A stretch of 64,000 nucleotides of DNA from Mesorhizobium sp. CA8 (GCF_020164955.1 NZ_JAIUHG010000014.1:105293-169292), one strand, 5' to 3'. Shown: positions 49,058 to 57,812, counted from the first letter of the stretch. The notes: generated by a model not told the origin, from the sequence alone. Numbers and translations: made by a program.

Positions 49058-50595
49058 GCGAGCTTGCCGAACGTTTCGAAACCCACGCTCCCGGCGAGAA
49101 GCAGGTGGCGGAAAAGATCCGCTGCGATGCCTGTCCGGTCATGTGCTACATCGCCGACGGCCGCGCCGGCGCTTGCGACCGCTACGGCAATGTCGGCGGC
49201 CGCATCGTGCGCACGGATCCGCTGACCATCCTCGACCACGCGGCCGAGACCGGCGGCGCGGTCGTGCCGTTCATTGCCGAGGGCGAGGCCTGGAACGGTG
49301 AGCTGGTCAACACCGGCCGCCGCTTCGTCACCGCGATCGGCGCCGGCACCACCTATCCGGACTATAAGCCCGCGCCTTTCATCGTCAGCCAGGAAGTCGA
49401 AGGCGTCGATCTCGTCACCGTCGTCACCGAAGGCATCTTCTCCTATTGCGGCGTCAAGGTGAAGATCGACACCGACCGCCATATCGGCGACGAGACGGCG
49501 ACCGTGCGCTCCGAAGGCGAGGCGATCGGCCATGTCACGACCGGCGAATACGGCTCGCAAATGCTGTCGCTTGGCGGCGTCCATCATTTGACCGGCGGTT
49601 CCAAGGCGGAAGGCCGCGCCACCTGCGACGCGCTGCTCAACCTCTGCAACCGCAAGCCGGTCGAACTCACCATCGATGGCGGCGCGACGGTCATCGTCGA
49701 GGCCGGCAAGGCGCCGGTCATCGACGGCAAGGTCGAGCATCGCATGCGCGTCGGCTGCGGCTCGGCCACCATCGGCATGTTCGCCACGCAATGGCGCGGC
49801 CTCGTCGACGAGGTGGTGGTGGTCGACGACCACATCACCGGCGTCGTTTCCGAGCATCAGGCCGGCAAGGTGCTGGGCTGGGAAGATACCGGGATAAAGA
49901 TCATCGGCCGCCGTTCGACCCCCGGCCGCTATTTCAAGGTGTCCGAGCCCGGCCTCGGCTGGGGCGGCACCACGATTTCCGATCCGCTGTCGATCCTCGG
50001 CGACTGGAACGCCAAGAAGGGCGCGCGTCCCGGCTTGTCGTTGCTGATGGTGTCGACCACCGGCGAGCAGTTCGCCTATTACGAGCTGGACGACCAGCTG
50101 AAGCCGGTCCAGAAGCCATTTCCCGAGCGGCTGCAAAAGTCCGTCGGCCTGATCGAGGACAATTGCGAGCCGGCGCTGTGCACGGTTCTGTTCATCGGCG
50201 GCGCCGGCGGCTCGCTGCGCGCCGGCGTCACCGAAAACCCGGTCAACCTCACCCGCTCGGTGCAAGGCCTGAAGACCTATGTGACGGTGGGCGGCGCGCC
50301 GGTCTATGTCTGGCCGGGCGGCGGCATCACGCTGATGGTCGACGTCACCCGCGTGCCGGAAGGCGCCTTCGGCTATGTGCCGACGCCGGCGCTGGTGGCG
50401 CCGATCGAGTTCACCATGCGCCGTGACGACTATGTCCGGCTGGGCGGTTACGAGAACGAGATCCGCAGCATCGAGGACATCCTCGCCAAGGGCGGCGAGT
50501 ATCTCAATCCGCGCAGCAACACCGGCGCGCCGGCCGGCAATCCCTGGCCGCCGTTGGCGCAGTTGCGGCGTTCGGCGGCGAACGGGGCCGGGTGA
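49054..50595 (+). CDS. 6-hydroxynicotinate reductase family protein
   Basis: The 513-residue product resembles the family annotated as 6-hydroxynicotinate reductase, which in Eubacterium barkeri reduces 6-hydroxynicotinate to 1,4,5,6-tetrahydro-6-oxonicotinate with ferredoxin. An N-terminal cysteine cluster C24-x2-C27-x3-C31-x9-C41 could bind an iron-sulfur cluster. Later blocks include [38 protein letters not shown] and CGSATIGMF. It overlaps the hydroxylase gene (ATGA at 49054-49057). The family call is from memory of similar rhizobial proteins; activity on 6-hydroxynicotinate is inferred, but the adjacent Mo-hydroxylase fits. Confidence 0.75.
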   Translation: MSELAERFETHAPGEKQVAEKIRCDACPVMCYIADGRAGACDRYGNVGGRIVRTDPLTILDHAAETGGAVVPFIAEGEAWNGELVNTGRRFVTAIGAGTTYPDYKPAPFIVSQEVEGVDLVTVVTEGIFSYCGVKVKIDTDRHIGDETATVRSEGEAIGHVTTGEYGSQMLSLGGVHHLTGGSKAEGRATCDALLNLCNRKPVELTIDGGATVIVEAGKAPVIDGKVEHRMRVGCGSATIGMFATQWRGLVDEVVVVDDHITGVVSEHQAGKVLGWEDTGIKIIGRRSTPGRYFKVSEPGLGWGGTTISDPLSILGDWNAKKGARPGLSLLMVSTTGEQFAYYELDDQLKPVQKPFPERLQKSVGLIEDNCEPALCTVLFIGGAGGSLRAGVTENPVNLTRSVQGLKTYVTVGGAPVYVWPGGGITLMVDVTRVPEGAFGYVPTPALVAPIEFTMRRDDYVRLGGYENEIRSIEDILAKGGEYLNPRSNTGAPAGNPWPPLAQLRRSAANGAG

Positions 50596-51479
50596 TGAAC
50601 GGCCCGCAGGCGCATTGGCTTGCCGACGGGAGGCGGCTCCATCTCAACCATGGGCCGATCGACCTTATCGTCGAGGCTTCTGGCGAGCCGGGTGAACGCC
50701 GCGCCGCTTACGAACAGGCAGTCGCGCGCTTTCAGACGATCCTGATCGAGGTGGTTGAAGAGCTTCCCGAATTGCGCCTGCCGGCCTTCTTCCTGGCGCC
50801 GCGTGACTTCGCGGGTCCGACCGCGCGCCGCATGGAGGCTGCCGTCATGCCGTTGGCAGAATGCTTCATCACGCCGATGGCCGCCGTTGCCGGTTCGGTA
50901 GCCGACGAAATTCTCAGCGCAATGCTCGCCGGCCGCCAGCTCGACCGCGCTTACGTCAACAATGGCGGCGACTGCGCTCTCCATCTTGGCATCGGCCAGA
51001 CGATGACGGTGGCGATCGCCGGCACCGGGAATGGCATGGCCGACCGCGTCGCTATCCGCAGCGAAGACGGCGTGCGCGGCGTCGCCACCAGCGGCTGGCG
51101 CGGCCGGTCGTTTTCACTGGGCATAGCCGATGCCGTCACGGTGCTGGCGCCGACGGGCGCAGAGGCCGACGCGGCGGCGACGCTGATTGCTAACGCCGTC
51201 GATCTGCCCGGACATCCCGCCATTGCACGCGCCGCGGCGCGCGATCTGGCGCCAGACAGCGATCTCGGCGAGATGCTGGTGACGCAAAGCGTCGGCCTGC
51301 TTGACGCCGCCGAGATTGCGCGCGCGCTGGACAACGGCCTTGCCGTCGCCGAAGATTTTCGCCGGCGCGGCCTGGTCGCCGCATCGGCTTTGTTTCTGGC
51401 GGGCGAGGCCCGCATCAGTGGCTCGGTGACGCTCGCTGCGCCCAACGAGCATGCACAGGAGGAATTTGCCGATGCCTGA
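50595..51479 (+). CDS. UPF0280 (ApbE-like superfamily) protein
   Basis: The 294-residue product matches the UPF0280 family, whose fold is related to the ApbE flavin transferases. Blocks are PMAAVAGSVADEILSAML near residue 96, YVNNGGDCALHLG near residue 122 and GVATSGWRGRSFSLGIADAV near residue 162. The family's function is unknown. The ATG at 50595 overlaps the stop of the reductase gene (TGATG); a GTG at 50592 is also possible. Coupled translation suggests it serves the reductase, for instance in cofactor assembly, but this is a guess. Confidence 0.8.
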   Translation: MNGPQAHWLADGRRLHLNHGPIDLIVEASGEPGERRAAYEQAVARFQTILIEVVEELPELRLPAFFLAPRDFAGPTARRMEAAVMPLAECFITPMAAVAGSVADEILSAMLAGRQLDRAYVNNGGDCALHLGIGQTMTVAIAGTGNGMADRVAIRSEDGVRGVATSGWRGRSFSLGIADAVTVLAPTGAEADAAATLIANAVDLPGHPAIARAAARDLAPDSDLGEMLVTQSVGLLDAAEIARALDNGLAVAEDFRRRGLVAASALFLAGEARISGSVTLAAPNEHAQEEFADA

Positions 51480-52056
51480 GTTTCCGATCCGCAAGGTTGC
51501 GGTCCTGACCGAGGAGATTTTTCACGACGGTGGCCCCGTGGCGAAAGAACCCCGCCTGCGCGCGGCGGCTCTTGCCGTGGTCAAGAACCCTTTCGCCGGG
51601 CGCTATGTCGAGGATTTGCAGGGCGCGATGGAGGACCTGAAACCGCTCGGGCTTCTGCTCTCGGACAGGCTGATCGCGGCGCTCGGCGGCGACGTGAAGA
51701 AGATCGACGGCTACGGCAAGGGCGCCATCGTCGGCACGGCAGGGGAGCTGGAGCACGGCGCGCTGTGGCATGTGCCGGGGGGCTACGCCATGCGCGAGCG
51801 TCTGGGCGACGCCAAGGCGATCGTGCCCTCGGCCAAGAAGGTCGGCGCCTTCGGGTCAAGGCTCGATGTGCCGCTCGGCCACATCAACGCCGCCTATGTG
51901 CGCAGCCATTTCGACGCCATGGAGGTCGGCATCAGCGACGGCCCGCGTCCGGACGAGATCCTGTTCTGCCTCGCCATGACCTGCGGTCCGCGCATCCACA
52001 ACCGCATGGGTGGCCTGGCGGCAGAGGACATCAAGGCATGGGACGGCCTCAGATGA
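51472..52056 (+). CDS. DUF1185 (amino acid synthesis family) protein
   Basis: The 194-residue product belongs to the DUF1185 family, labelled amino acid synthesis without firm biochemical basis. It contains FPIRKVAVLTEEIFHDGG, NPFAGRYVEDL near residue 41, GYGKGAIVGTAGELEHGALWH and RPDEILFCLAMTCGPRIHNRMGG. The AGGAGG site at 51457-51462 supports the ATG at 51472. It overlaps both neighbours, so it is in the same operon as the hydroxylase, reductase, UPF0280 and MarR genes. Its role in the pathway is unknown. Confidence 0.8.
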   Translation: MPEFPIRKVAVLTEEIFHDGGPVAKEPRLRAAALAVVKNPFAGRYVEDLQGAMEDLKPLGLLLSDRLIAALGGDVKKIDGYGKGAIVGTAGELEHGALWHVPGGYAMRERLGDAKAIVPSAKKVGAFGSRLDVPLGHINAAYVRSHFDAMEVGISDGPRPDEILFCLAMTCGPRIHNRMGGLAAEDIKAWDGLR

Positions 52057-52514
52057 GCGGCGAGGACAATCTGCTGCGGCTGGTCGAGGCCGAGGACGGT
52101 GACGAGAACGACTACCACCTGCAGGACCAGGTCGGCTTCATCCTGCGCAAGGCGCATCAGCGCCATGTCTCGATCTTCGCCTCGCATATCGGCGACCTGA
52201 CGCCGCCGCAATTCGCCGCTTTGGCCAAGCTTTACGATATCGGCGAAACCTCGCAGAACCAGCTCGGAACGCTGATCGCCATGGACGCCGCAACCGTGAA
52301 GGGCGTCATCGACCGGCTGAAGGCGCGCGGGCTGGTCGAAGTCTCCAAGCACGAGGTCGACAAGAGGCGGCTGCTGGTCAATCTGACGTCCGAGGGCCGC
52401 GAGGCGATCGAGCGGCTGATCCCGCTCGCCCGCGCCATCACCGAGGAGACGCTGGCGCCGCTGACCGCCAAGGAGACCGCGACGTTCCTGCGGCTGCTGG
52501 CGAAGCTGGCGTGA
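52053..52514 (+). CDS. MarR-family transcriptional regulator
   Basis: This 153-residue regulator has the MarR winged helix: LTPPQFAALAKLYDIGETSQNQLGTLIAMDAATVKGVIDRL spans the DNA-binding helices (residues about 48-90) and the wing is KHEVDKRRLLVNLT. MarR proteins of this type often repress aromatic catabolism genes and release DNA on binding an aromatic ligand. It is the last gene of the operon (overlap ATGA at 52053). Likely targets are the palindromes at 45303 and 56590. Confidence 0.9.
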   Translation: MSGEDNLLRLVEAEDGDENDYHLQDQVGFILRKAHQRHVSIFASHIGDLTPPQFAALAKLYDIGETSQNQLGTLIAMDAATVKGVIDRLKARGLVEVSKHEVDKRRLLVNLTSEGREAIERLIPLARAITEETLAPLTAKETATFLRLLAKLA

Positions 52515-52542
52515 AAGGTTGCTTTCGACGCTGGAGGGACAG

Positions 52543-52700
52543 CACCCCCCTCTGGCCTGCCGGCCATCTCCCCCGCAAGGGGGGAGATTAGCAGTTCGGA
52601 CGCTCGCGCTCGTCCTGCAGCGTTGGCGATTGGCGAAAGCGAAGGTGACGGCTGATCTCCCCCCTTGCGGGGGAGATGCCCGGCAGGGCAGAGGGGGGTG
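52543..52700. repeat. Class A mosaic repeat between convergent operons
   Basis: A 158-bp palindromic element with arms CCCCCCTCTGGCCTGCCGG and its mirror GCCCGGCAGGGCAGAGGGG. It is near-identical at the ends to the element at 36384-36544, while the central about 50 bp differs. It fills the gap between the MarR gene and the hydantoinase B gene. Confidence 0.78.
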
Positions 52701-52745
52701 GCGGGAACTCGAGCTGGGCATTTAGCCTATGCCAGGCCCGTCCGC

Positions 52746-54434
52746 CTACAAGTCCACCCCGAACATCTCCCTGGCCTGCTCCGGCGTATAGTAGCCAAGC
52801 CTGACATCCTCGGCGACCAGCTTCGGGTCGCGCTCGCGCGGATCGCCGTAACCGCCGCCGCCGGGCGTGCCGACACGCACGCGATCCCCGGCTTTGAGCG
52901 CGATGTCCTGTTCTTTGGAAAGATGCGGCGGTACATGCGCTTCGCCGCCCCGGAACACCGTCACGCTGTTCGGCGCGCCGTCCTTGCCGCCGAGCGCGCC
53001 CTGCGGCCCGAAACGGCCGTGATCCATGACGAAGGACGCTCGGGCTTCACCGCGCAATATCTCGACCTCATAGGCGAGCCCGAAGCCGCCACGATGTTTT
53101 CCCGCGCCGCCGGAGCCTTCGCGCAGCGCGTAATGCCGGTAGAGCACCGGAAAAGCCTGCTCCATGATCTCGACCGGCGGCGATTTCGAAATGCCGATGG
53201 TCGAACAGCCATTGCTCAAGCCGTCGTGGCTGGCATTGCCGCCATAACCGCCACCCGAGATCTGGTACATGACATAGTCGCGCCCGCGCGCCGGATCATT
53301 GCCGCCGAGCGCGAAATTGCCGCTGGAGCCGGCGGGCGCCGCCGTCACCTTTTCCGGCAGCGCCTGCACCATGGCCGCGAACACCGCTTCGGCGATGCGC
53401 TGCGAAACCTCCGCCGCGCAGCCCGACACCGGGCGCGGATATCTGGCGTCTAGGAAGGTGCCTTCCGGCCGCTTGACGTTCAGCGGCTCGAAAGCGCCGG
53501 CGCTGATCGGCACTTCTGGAAAAATATGCCGCATGGCCAGATAGACCGATGATAAGGTCGTGGCCAGCACGCTGTTCATCGGTCCGGCGCAGGGTTTCGA
53601 TGAGCCGGCAAAGTCGAAGGTCAGCGTGTCGCCTTGCTTCTCGACGGCGAGATTGATGGTCAGCGGCTCATTCACCACGCCGTCGGAATCGACAAAGGCC
53701 TGCGAGCGGTAGATCCCGTCAGGGATCACGGCGATCGAGGCGCGCATCTGCTCGGCGGCGCGGCGGCGCAGTTCCGCGATCGCCTCGACAACCGTTTCGT
53801 CACTGTAACGATCCAAGATCTCATTGAGCCTGTCCTGACCGATCAGCAGCGCGGCGGCCTGCGCGCGGATATCGCCGATGCGTTGGTCAGCGACCCGGAT
53901 GTTGGAACAGATGATGGCGTAGATTTCCGGATCGAGCGCGCCCTTCTTGAACAGTTTCACCGGCGGCAGGCGCAGGCCTTCCTGTTCGACCGCCGTGGCC
54001 GAAGCGGAGAAGCCGCCCGGCACCGAGCCGCCTATATCCGGCCAGTGGCCGGTGTTGGAAAGCCAGCAGAAGATCTTGCCGCCGCGATAGACGGGCATGA
54101 CGAAGCGCACATCCATCAGATGCGTGCCGCCGAGATAGGGATCGTTGACGATGTAGATGTCGCCGGGCTCCGGCGGCAGGCATCGTCCGTCGGCGATCAT
54201 CTCAATCACCGTCTTTGTCGAATATTGCATGACGCCGACGAAGACCGGCAGGCCCTGGCTGCCTTGCGCGATCAGCGAGCCGTCGACGGCCGAATAGATG
54301 CCGTCCGAGCGGTCATTGGCTTCCGCGATGACCGGCGAGAAGGCCGCGCGTGAGAAGGTCAGGTCCATCTCGTCGCAGACCTGCTGCAGCGCCGCCTGCA
54401 GCACCGAAAGGGTGATCGTGTCGAGCTTTGCCAT
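52746..54434 (-). CDS. hyuB: Hydantoinase B/oxoprolinase family protein
   Basis: This 562-residue subunit belongs to the ATP-dependent N-methylhydantoinase/5-oxoprolinase family, which opens cyclic amides. It begins KLDTITLSVLQAALQQVCDEM and includes the characteristic EANDRSDGIYSAVDG, GDIYIVNDPYLGGTHLMDV and YGGNASHDGLSNG stretches, ending near RVGTPGGGGYGDPRERDP. The start at 54434 lies one base past the hyuA stop (54436-54438), so the two are tightly coupled. The substrate is unknown; a lactam intermediate from the nearby N-heterocycle genes is a possible fit. Confidence 0.9.
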   Translation of the reverse strand: MAKLDTITLSVLQAALQQVCDEMDLTFSRAAFSPVIAEANDRSDGIYSAVDGSLIAQGSQGLPVFVGVMQYSTKTVIEMIADGRCLPPEPGDIYIVNDPYLGGTHLMDVRFVMPVYRGGKIFCWLSNTGHWPDIGGSVPGGFSASATAVEQEGLRLPPVKLFKKGALDPEIYAIICSNIRVADQRIGDIRAQAAALLIGQDRLNEILDRYSDETVVEAIAELRRRAAEQMRASIAVIPDGIYRSQAFVDSDGVVNEPLTINLAVEKQGDTLTFDFAGSSKPCAGPMNSVLATTLSSVYLAMRHIFPEVPISAGAFEPLNVKRPEGTFLDARYPRPVSGCAAEVSQRIAEAVFAAMVQALPEKVTAAPAGSSGNFALGGNDPARGRDYVMYQISGGGYGGNASHDGLSNGCSTIGISKSPPVEIMEQAFPVLYRHYALREGSGGAGKHRGGFGLAYEVEILRGEARASFVMDHGRFGPQGALGGKDGAPNSVTVFRGGEAHVPPHLSKEQDIALKAGDRVRVGTPGGGGYGDPRERDPKLVAEDVRLGYYTPEQAREMFGVDL

Positions 54435-54435
54435 C

Positions 54436-56508
54436 TTAGGCCTCGCCGATGTCGATAATGATGTTGCCGTCCTCATCCGAGCGCGCCCGGTCGCCTGGTT
54501 CGAGCACGGTCGTGGCATCCATCTGCTCGAGGATCGCCGGCCCGACAATTGTTGCGTCGAGCGGCAGCTTTTCGCGCGCATAAACCGGCGTGTCGTGCCA
54601 GCGCCCGCTGTACCAGACCGGCCGGATTTCGCGCCGCGCCTCCTCGAGCGTGGCGGCACGTCCTGCGGGGTCGATCAGCCGCGACAGGTCGATCTGCGGC
54701 CGCACGCCGGTGACTGAGGTGTTGAGGTTGACGAGGTTGGCGCGGATCTCCGGCAACTCGACCTTGAAGCGGGCGAAATAGGCTTTTTCGAACAGAAGCT
54801 GCAGTGTTTCTCGTGAAACCGACGAGGAGGGCAGCGGCACGTTGATGATGTGCGTCTGGCCGACGAACTGCATGTCGGCCGAATGGGTGACGCGGATCAC
54901 CTCGGGTTTAACCGCTTCCTTGCCGATCAGCGCCTCGCCTTCGTTACGATGCCGTTCCAACACCTCGCGAAGCGCAGCTTCGTCGAGGCCGCCGACCGGC
55001 TGGTTGATTGTGTTGACGAAGTCATGCCTGAGATCGGCGACGACACAGCCGAGCGCGTTGGTGATGCCCGGGCGCGCCGGCACCAGCACCCGGGGCAGGC
55101 CGAGCTCGCGGGCGAGCGCCGTCGCATGCAGCGGCCCGGCGCCGCCGAAGGCGAACAGCGCGAAATCGCGCGGATCGTGGCCGCGCGAGACCGACACCAT
55201 GCGGATCGCGCCCGCCATCTTCATATTGCCGAGCCTCAGCACAGCACCCGCCGCTTCGACACCGGAGAGGCCTGTGCGCTTGCCGATCTTCTCCTCGAAA
55301 ATGCCGGTGACGCGCTCGACGGTAACCGGATTGTCGACCGCCAGCAATTTCTTCGGCGCCAAGCGGCCGAGCACCAGATTGGCGTCGGTGATGGTCGGCT
55401 CGATGCCGCCCCGCCCGTAGCAGATCGGGCCTGGGTTGGCGCCCGCGCTTTCCGGGCCGATCTGGATCAGCCCGGCCGCATCGACGCGCGCGATCGAGCC
55501 GCCGCCGGCGCCGACGGTGTGCACCGCCACCATCGGCACATGGATCGGCATCGCATATTCGATCTCGATCTCGTTCGACACGGCAGGCTCGGCGTTGCGG
55601 ATCAGCGCCACGTCGGTCGAGGTGCCGCCCATGTCGTAGGTGACGAGGTTGCCGAAGCCGGCGCGCTTTCCCGTATAGGCAGCGGCAATCACGCCCGAAG
55701 CCGGGCCGGACATCACGGTCTTGGCCGATTCCTGCGTGACGAAGCGGGCCGAGATCATGCCGCCATTGCCGTTCATGATCAGGAAGTCGCGGGCGTAGCC
55801 CTTCGCCGCCAGCTCCTTGCGCAGCCGTTCGACATAGCGCTCCAGGATCGGCTGAACCGAGGCATTGACCGCCGCCGTCACGCCGCGTTCGAACTCGCGC
55901 GCTTCCGAAAGCAGCGCATGGCCGGTGGTGATGTGGCCGTTCGGCCAGAGCTCCGCCGCGATCTCGGCGGCGCGCCGCTCATGCGACGGGTTGGCGTAGG
56001 AGTGCAGGAAATGGATGACCAGCGACTCGCAGCCGGCGTCGAGGAGCTTCTTCACCGCATCGCGCATCTCGGCTTCGTCGAGTTGAATGCGCACGGCGCC
56101 CGACGCCTCGACCCGCTCCGACACTTCGAGCCGAAGGTCGCGAGGAATGACGGGGACAAAAGTGCCCGTCATGCCATAGGCCTGCGGCCTCGTGCGGCGC
56201 CCAAGCTCGATCACGTCGCGAAATCCGCGTGTGGTGATCATGCCGGTCCGCGCCAGCCGCCGTTCCAGCACGGCGTTGGTCGTGGTCGTCGTGCCATGCA
56301 CGATGAGGTCGATGCCGTCGATCGGAAAGCCGGTGGCGCCAAGCGCTGCGACCACGCCGAAGGCCTGGTTTTCCACCGTGGTCGGGGTCTTGGCGATATG
56401 GACCTTTCCACCCGCCTTGCCGTCGATCAAAAGCAGATCGGTGAAAGTCCCGCCGACATCGATGCCAGCCACGACGCTTCCCGCCGACGCCGAAAATTTC
56501 TCATTCAT
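54436..56508 (-). CDS. hyuA: Hydantoinase A/oxoprolinase family protein
   Basis: This 690-residue partner subunit carries the ATP-binding actin-like fold: AGIDVGGTFTDLLLIDG at residues 14-30 and VTYDMGGTSTDVALIRN near residue 287, with FAFGGAGPLHATALARELG later. Together with HyuB it hydrolyses a cyclic amide with ATP. The gene is the first of a two-gene operon, divergent from fpr, and shares a palindromic operator with the hydroxylase operon. Confidence 0.92.
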   Translation of the reverse strand: MNEKFSASAGSVVAGIDVGGTFTDLLLIDGKAGGKVHIAKTPTTVENQAFGVVAALGATGFPIDGIDLIVHGTTTTTNAVLERRLARTGMITTRGFRDVIELGRRTRPQAYGMTGTFVPVIPRDLRLEVSERVEASGAVRIQLDEAEMRDAVKKLLDAGCESLVIHFLHSYANPSHERRAAEIAAELWPNGHITTGHALLSEAREFERGVTAAVNASVQPILERYVERLRKELAAKGYARDFLIMNGNGGMISARFVTQESAKTVMSGPASGVIAAAYTGKRAGFGNLVTYDMGGTSTDVALIRNAEPAVSNEIEIEYAMPIHVPMVAVHTVGAGGGSIARVDAAGLIQIGPESAGANPGPICYGRGGIEPTITDANLVLGRLAPKKLLAVDNPVTVERVTGIFEEKIGKRTGLSGVEAAGAVLRLGNMKMAGAIRMVSVSRGHDPRDFALFAFGGAGPLHATALARELGLPRVLVPARPGITNALGCVVADLRHDFVNTINQPVGGLDEAALREVLERHRNEGEALIGKEAVKPEVIRVTHSADMQFVGQTHIINVPLPSSSVSRETLQLLFEKAYFARFKVELPEIRANLVNLNTSVTGVRPQIDLSRLIDPAGRAATLEEARREIRPVWYSGRWHDTPVYAREKLPLDATIVGPAILEQMDATTVLEPGDRARSDEDGNIIIDIGEA

Positions 56509-56589
56509 TGCCGAAACCCGAAATGCCAGGACTACGGATATGCCTCGGTTTGGAAAGGCGTTTTACGTCGCCATCTTGACCTCAAGATC

Positions 56590-56603
56590 ATTTGTATACT
56601 AAT
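56590..56603. promoter_or_regulatory. Candidate MarR operator in the hyuA/fpr divergent region
   Basis: ATTTGTATACTAAT is an imperfect palindrome (ATT-N-GTATAC-N-AAT symmetric). It differs in two bases from ATTTGCATACGAAT at 45303-45316, and the identity extends upstream (ATCATTTG in both). It lies 81 bp before hyuA and 127 bp before fpr. Confidence 0.55.
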
Positions 56604-56730
56604 AAGTTTCGGACACAAGAGCTTACCGCTTGTCAATGTGCAGCGAGCACGCCGGGACCTGACCGTTCGGGCGCGCAGGAGAAAGTTTGGCGCCCAGTGC
56701 GTTCCATCTGGGCCGGAAAGTTGGGTTGGA

Positions 56731-57558
56731 ATGAACACGACATCCGCGTTGAACGTCGCCGGCGCGAGGCCGCTGCAGTTCCCGATCCCGGCCAATGTCT
56801 ATGCCGAGACCGTGGTGTCGGTGAAGCATTACACCGACCGGCTGTTCTCCTTCCGCATCACCCGGCCGCAGTCGCTGCGCTTCCGCTCCGGCGAGTTCGT
56901 CATGATCGGCCTGCCCAATGCCGAGAAGCCGATCTTCCGCGCCTATTCGGTCGCCAGCCCCGCCTGGGATGATGAACTCGAATTCTTCTCGATCAAGGTG
57001 CCGGACGGTCCGCTGACCTCCGAGCTGCAGAAGATTGAGGTCGGCGACACCGTCATCATGCGCCAGAAGTCGACCGGCACGCTGGTGCTCGACGCGCTGA
57101 CGCCCGCCAAGCGCGTGATCATGATCTCGACCGGCACCGGCATCGCGCCCTTCGCCAGCTTGCTGCGCGACCCTGACACCTACGAGAAGTTCGACGAGGT
57201 CATCCTCACCCACACCTGCCGCGACAATGCCGAGCTCACCTATGGCCAGGAACTGGCGGCCGGGCTCGAGAGTGACCCGCTGATCGGCGAGCTGACCGGC
57301 GGCCGCGTCACGCTCTACAATTCGACGACCCGCGAGGAATCGGCGCGCATGGGCCGCATCACCGCTCTGATCGGCTCGGGCAAGTTCTATTCGGACCTCG
57401 GCATCGACAAGCTCAATCCCGAGACGGACCGCATCATGATATGCGGCTCGATGCACATGCTGAAGGACGTCAAGGAACTTGCCGAAAGCCTCGGCTTCCA
57501 GGAAGGCTCCTTGAGCCATCCGGCCAGCTTCGTCGTCGAGCGCGCCTTCGTCGGCTGA
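56731..57558 (+). CDS. fpr: Ferredoxin/flavodoxin-NADP+ reductase
   Basis: This 275-residue bacterial FPR passes electrons between NADPH and ferredoxin or flavodoxin. FAD-binding motif: IFRAYSVASP near residue 72 (RxYS-type). NADP-binding: VIMISTGTGIAPFASLLRDP near residue 129, with GSMHMLKDV near the C-terminus and the VERAFVG end typical of the subclass. The ATG at 56731 gives a normal length; the long frame upstream (from 54850) is the shadow of hyuA. Fpr may supply electrons for the ferredoxin-dependent reductase at 49054, as the two share a neighbourhood. Confidence 0.92.
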   Translation: MNTTSALNVAGARPLQFPIPANVYAETVVSVKHYTDRLFSFRITRPQSLRFRSGEFVMIGLPNAEKPIFRAYSVASPAWDDELEFFSIKVPDGPLTSELQKIEVGDTVIMRQKSTGTLVLDALTPAKRVIMISTGTGIAPFASLLRDPDTYEKFDEVILTHTCRDNAELTYGQELAAGLESDPLIGELTGGRVTLYNSTTREESARMGRITALIGSGKFYSDLGIDKLNPETDRIMICGSMHMLKDVKELAESLGFQEGSLSHPASFVVERAFVG

Positions 57559-57615
57559 GGCATATCGCAGTCCGCCAGCTCTGTTGGAGGCGTCTGAGAT
57601 TAGCGACGACATTCG

Positions 57616-57781
57616 CGCTTCGTCATTCCAGGGCGGAGCAAGGAGCGGAGCGACGCGCGCAGACCCTAGAATCCAGCCGTTATGCTAAGGCGTTGCGGCG
57701 GTTACAGAATTCTCCACCGTTGCACTCTGCGGCAGAGGTCACGGCATGGATACTCGGGTCAAGCCCGAGTATGACGAAGCG
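57616..57781. repeat. Composite palindromic repeat with 11-bp terminal inverted arms
   Basis: The gap 57559-57892 has no gene. Its first part is a 166-bp element bounded by CGCTTCGTCAT (57616-57626) and its exact complement (57771-57781). Inside are an ATTCCAGGG/CCCTAGAAT pair and a 9-bp hairpin ATACTCGGG (57750-57758, complement at 57764-57772). Both modules resemble common alphaproteobacterial intergenic repeats. Confidence 0.65.
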
Positions 57782-57812
57782 GCCTTTTTGCGCTATGACC
57801 CTTTGAAAGACT

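Noticed and set aside
54850..56730. Long plus-strand open frame leading into fpr
   Set aside because: It is the antisense shadow of hyuA that happens to be in frame with fpr; composition is Arg/His/Ala-rich, and the fpr family start is at 56731.
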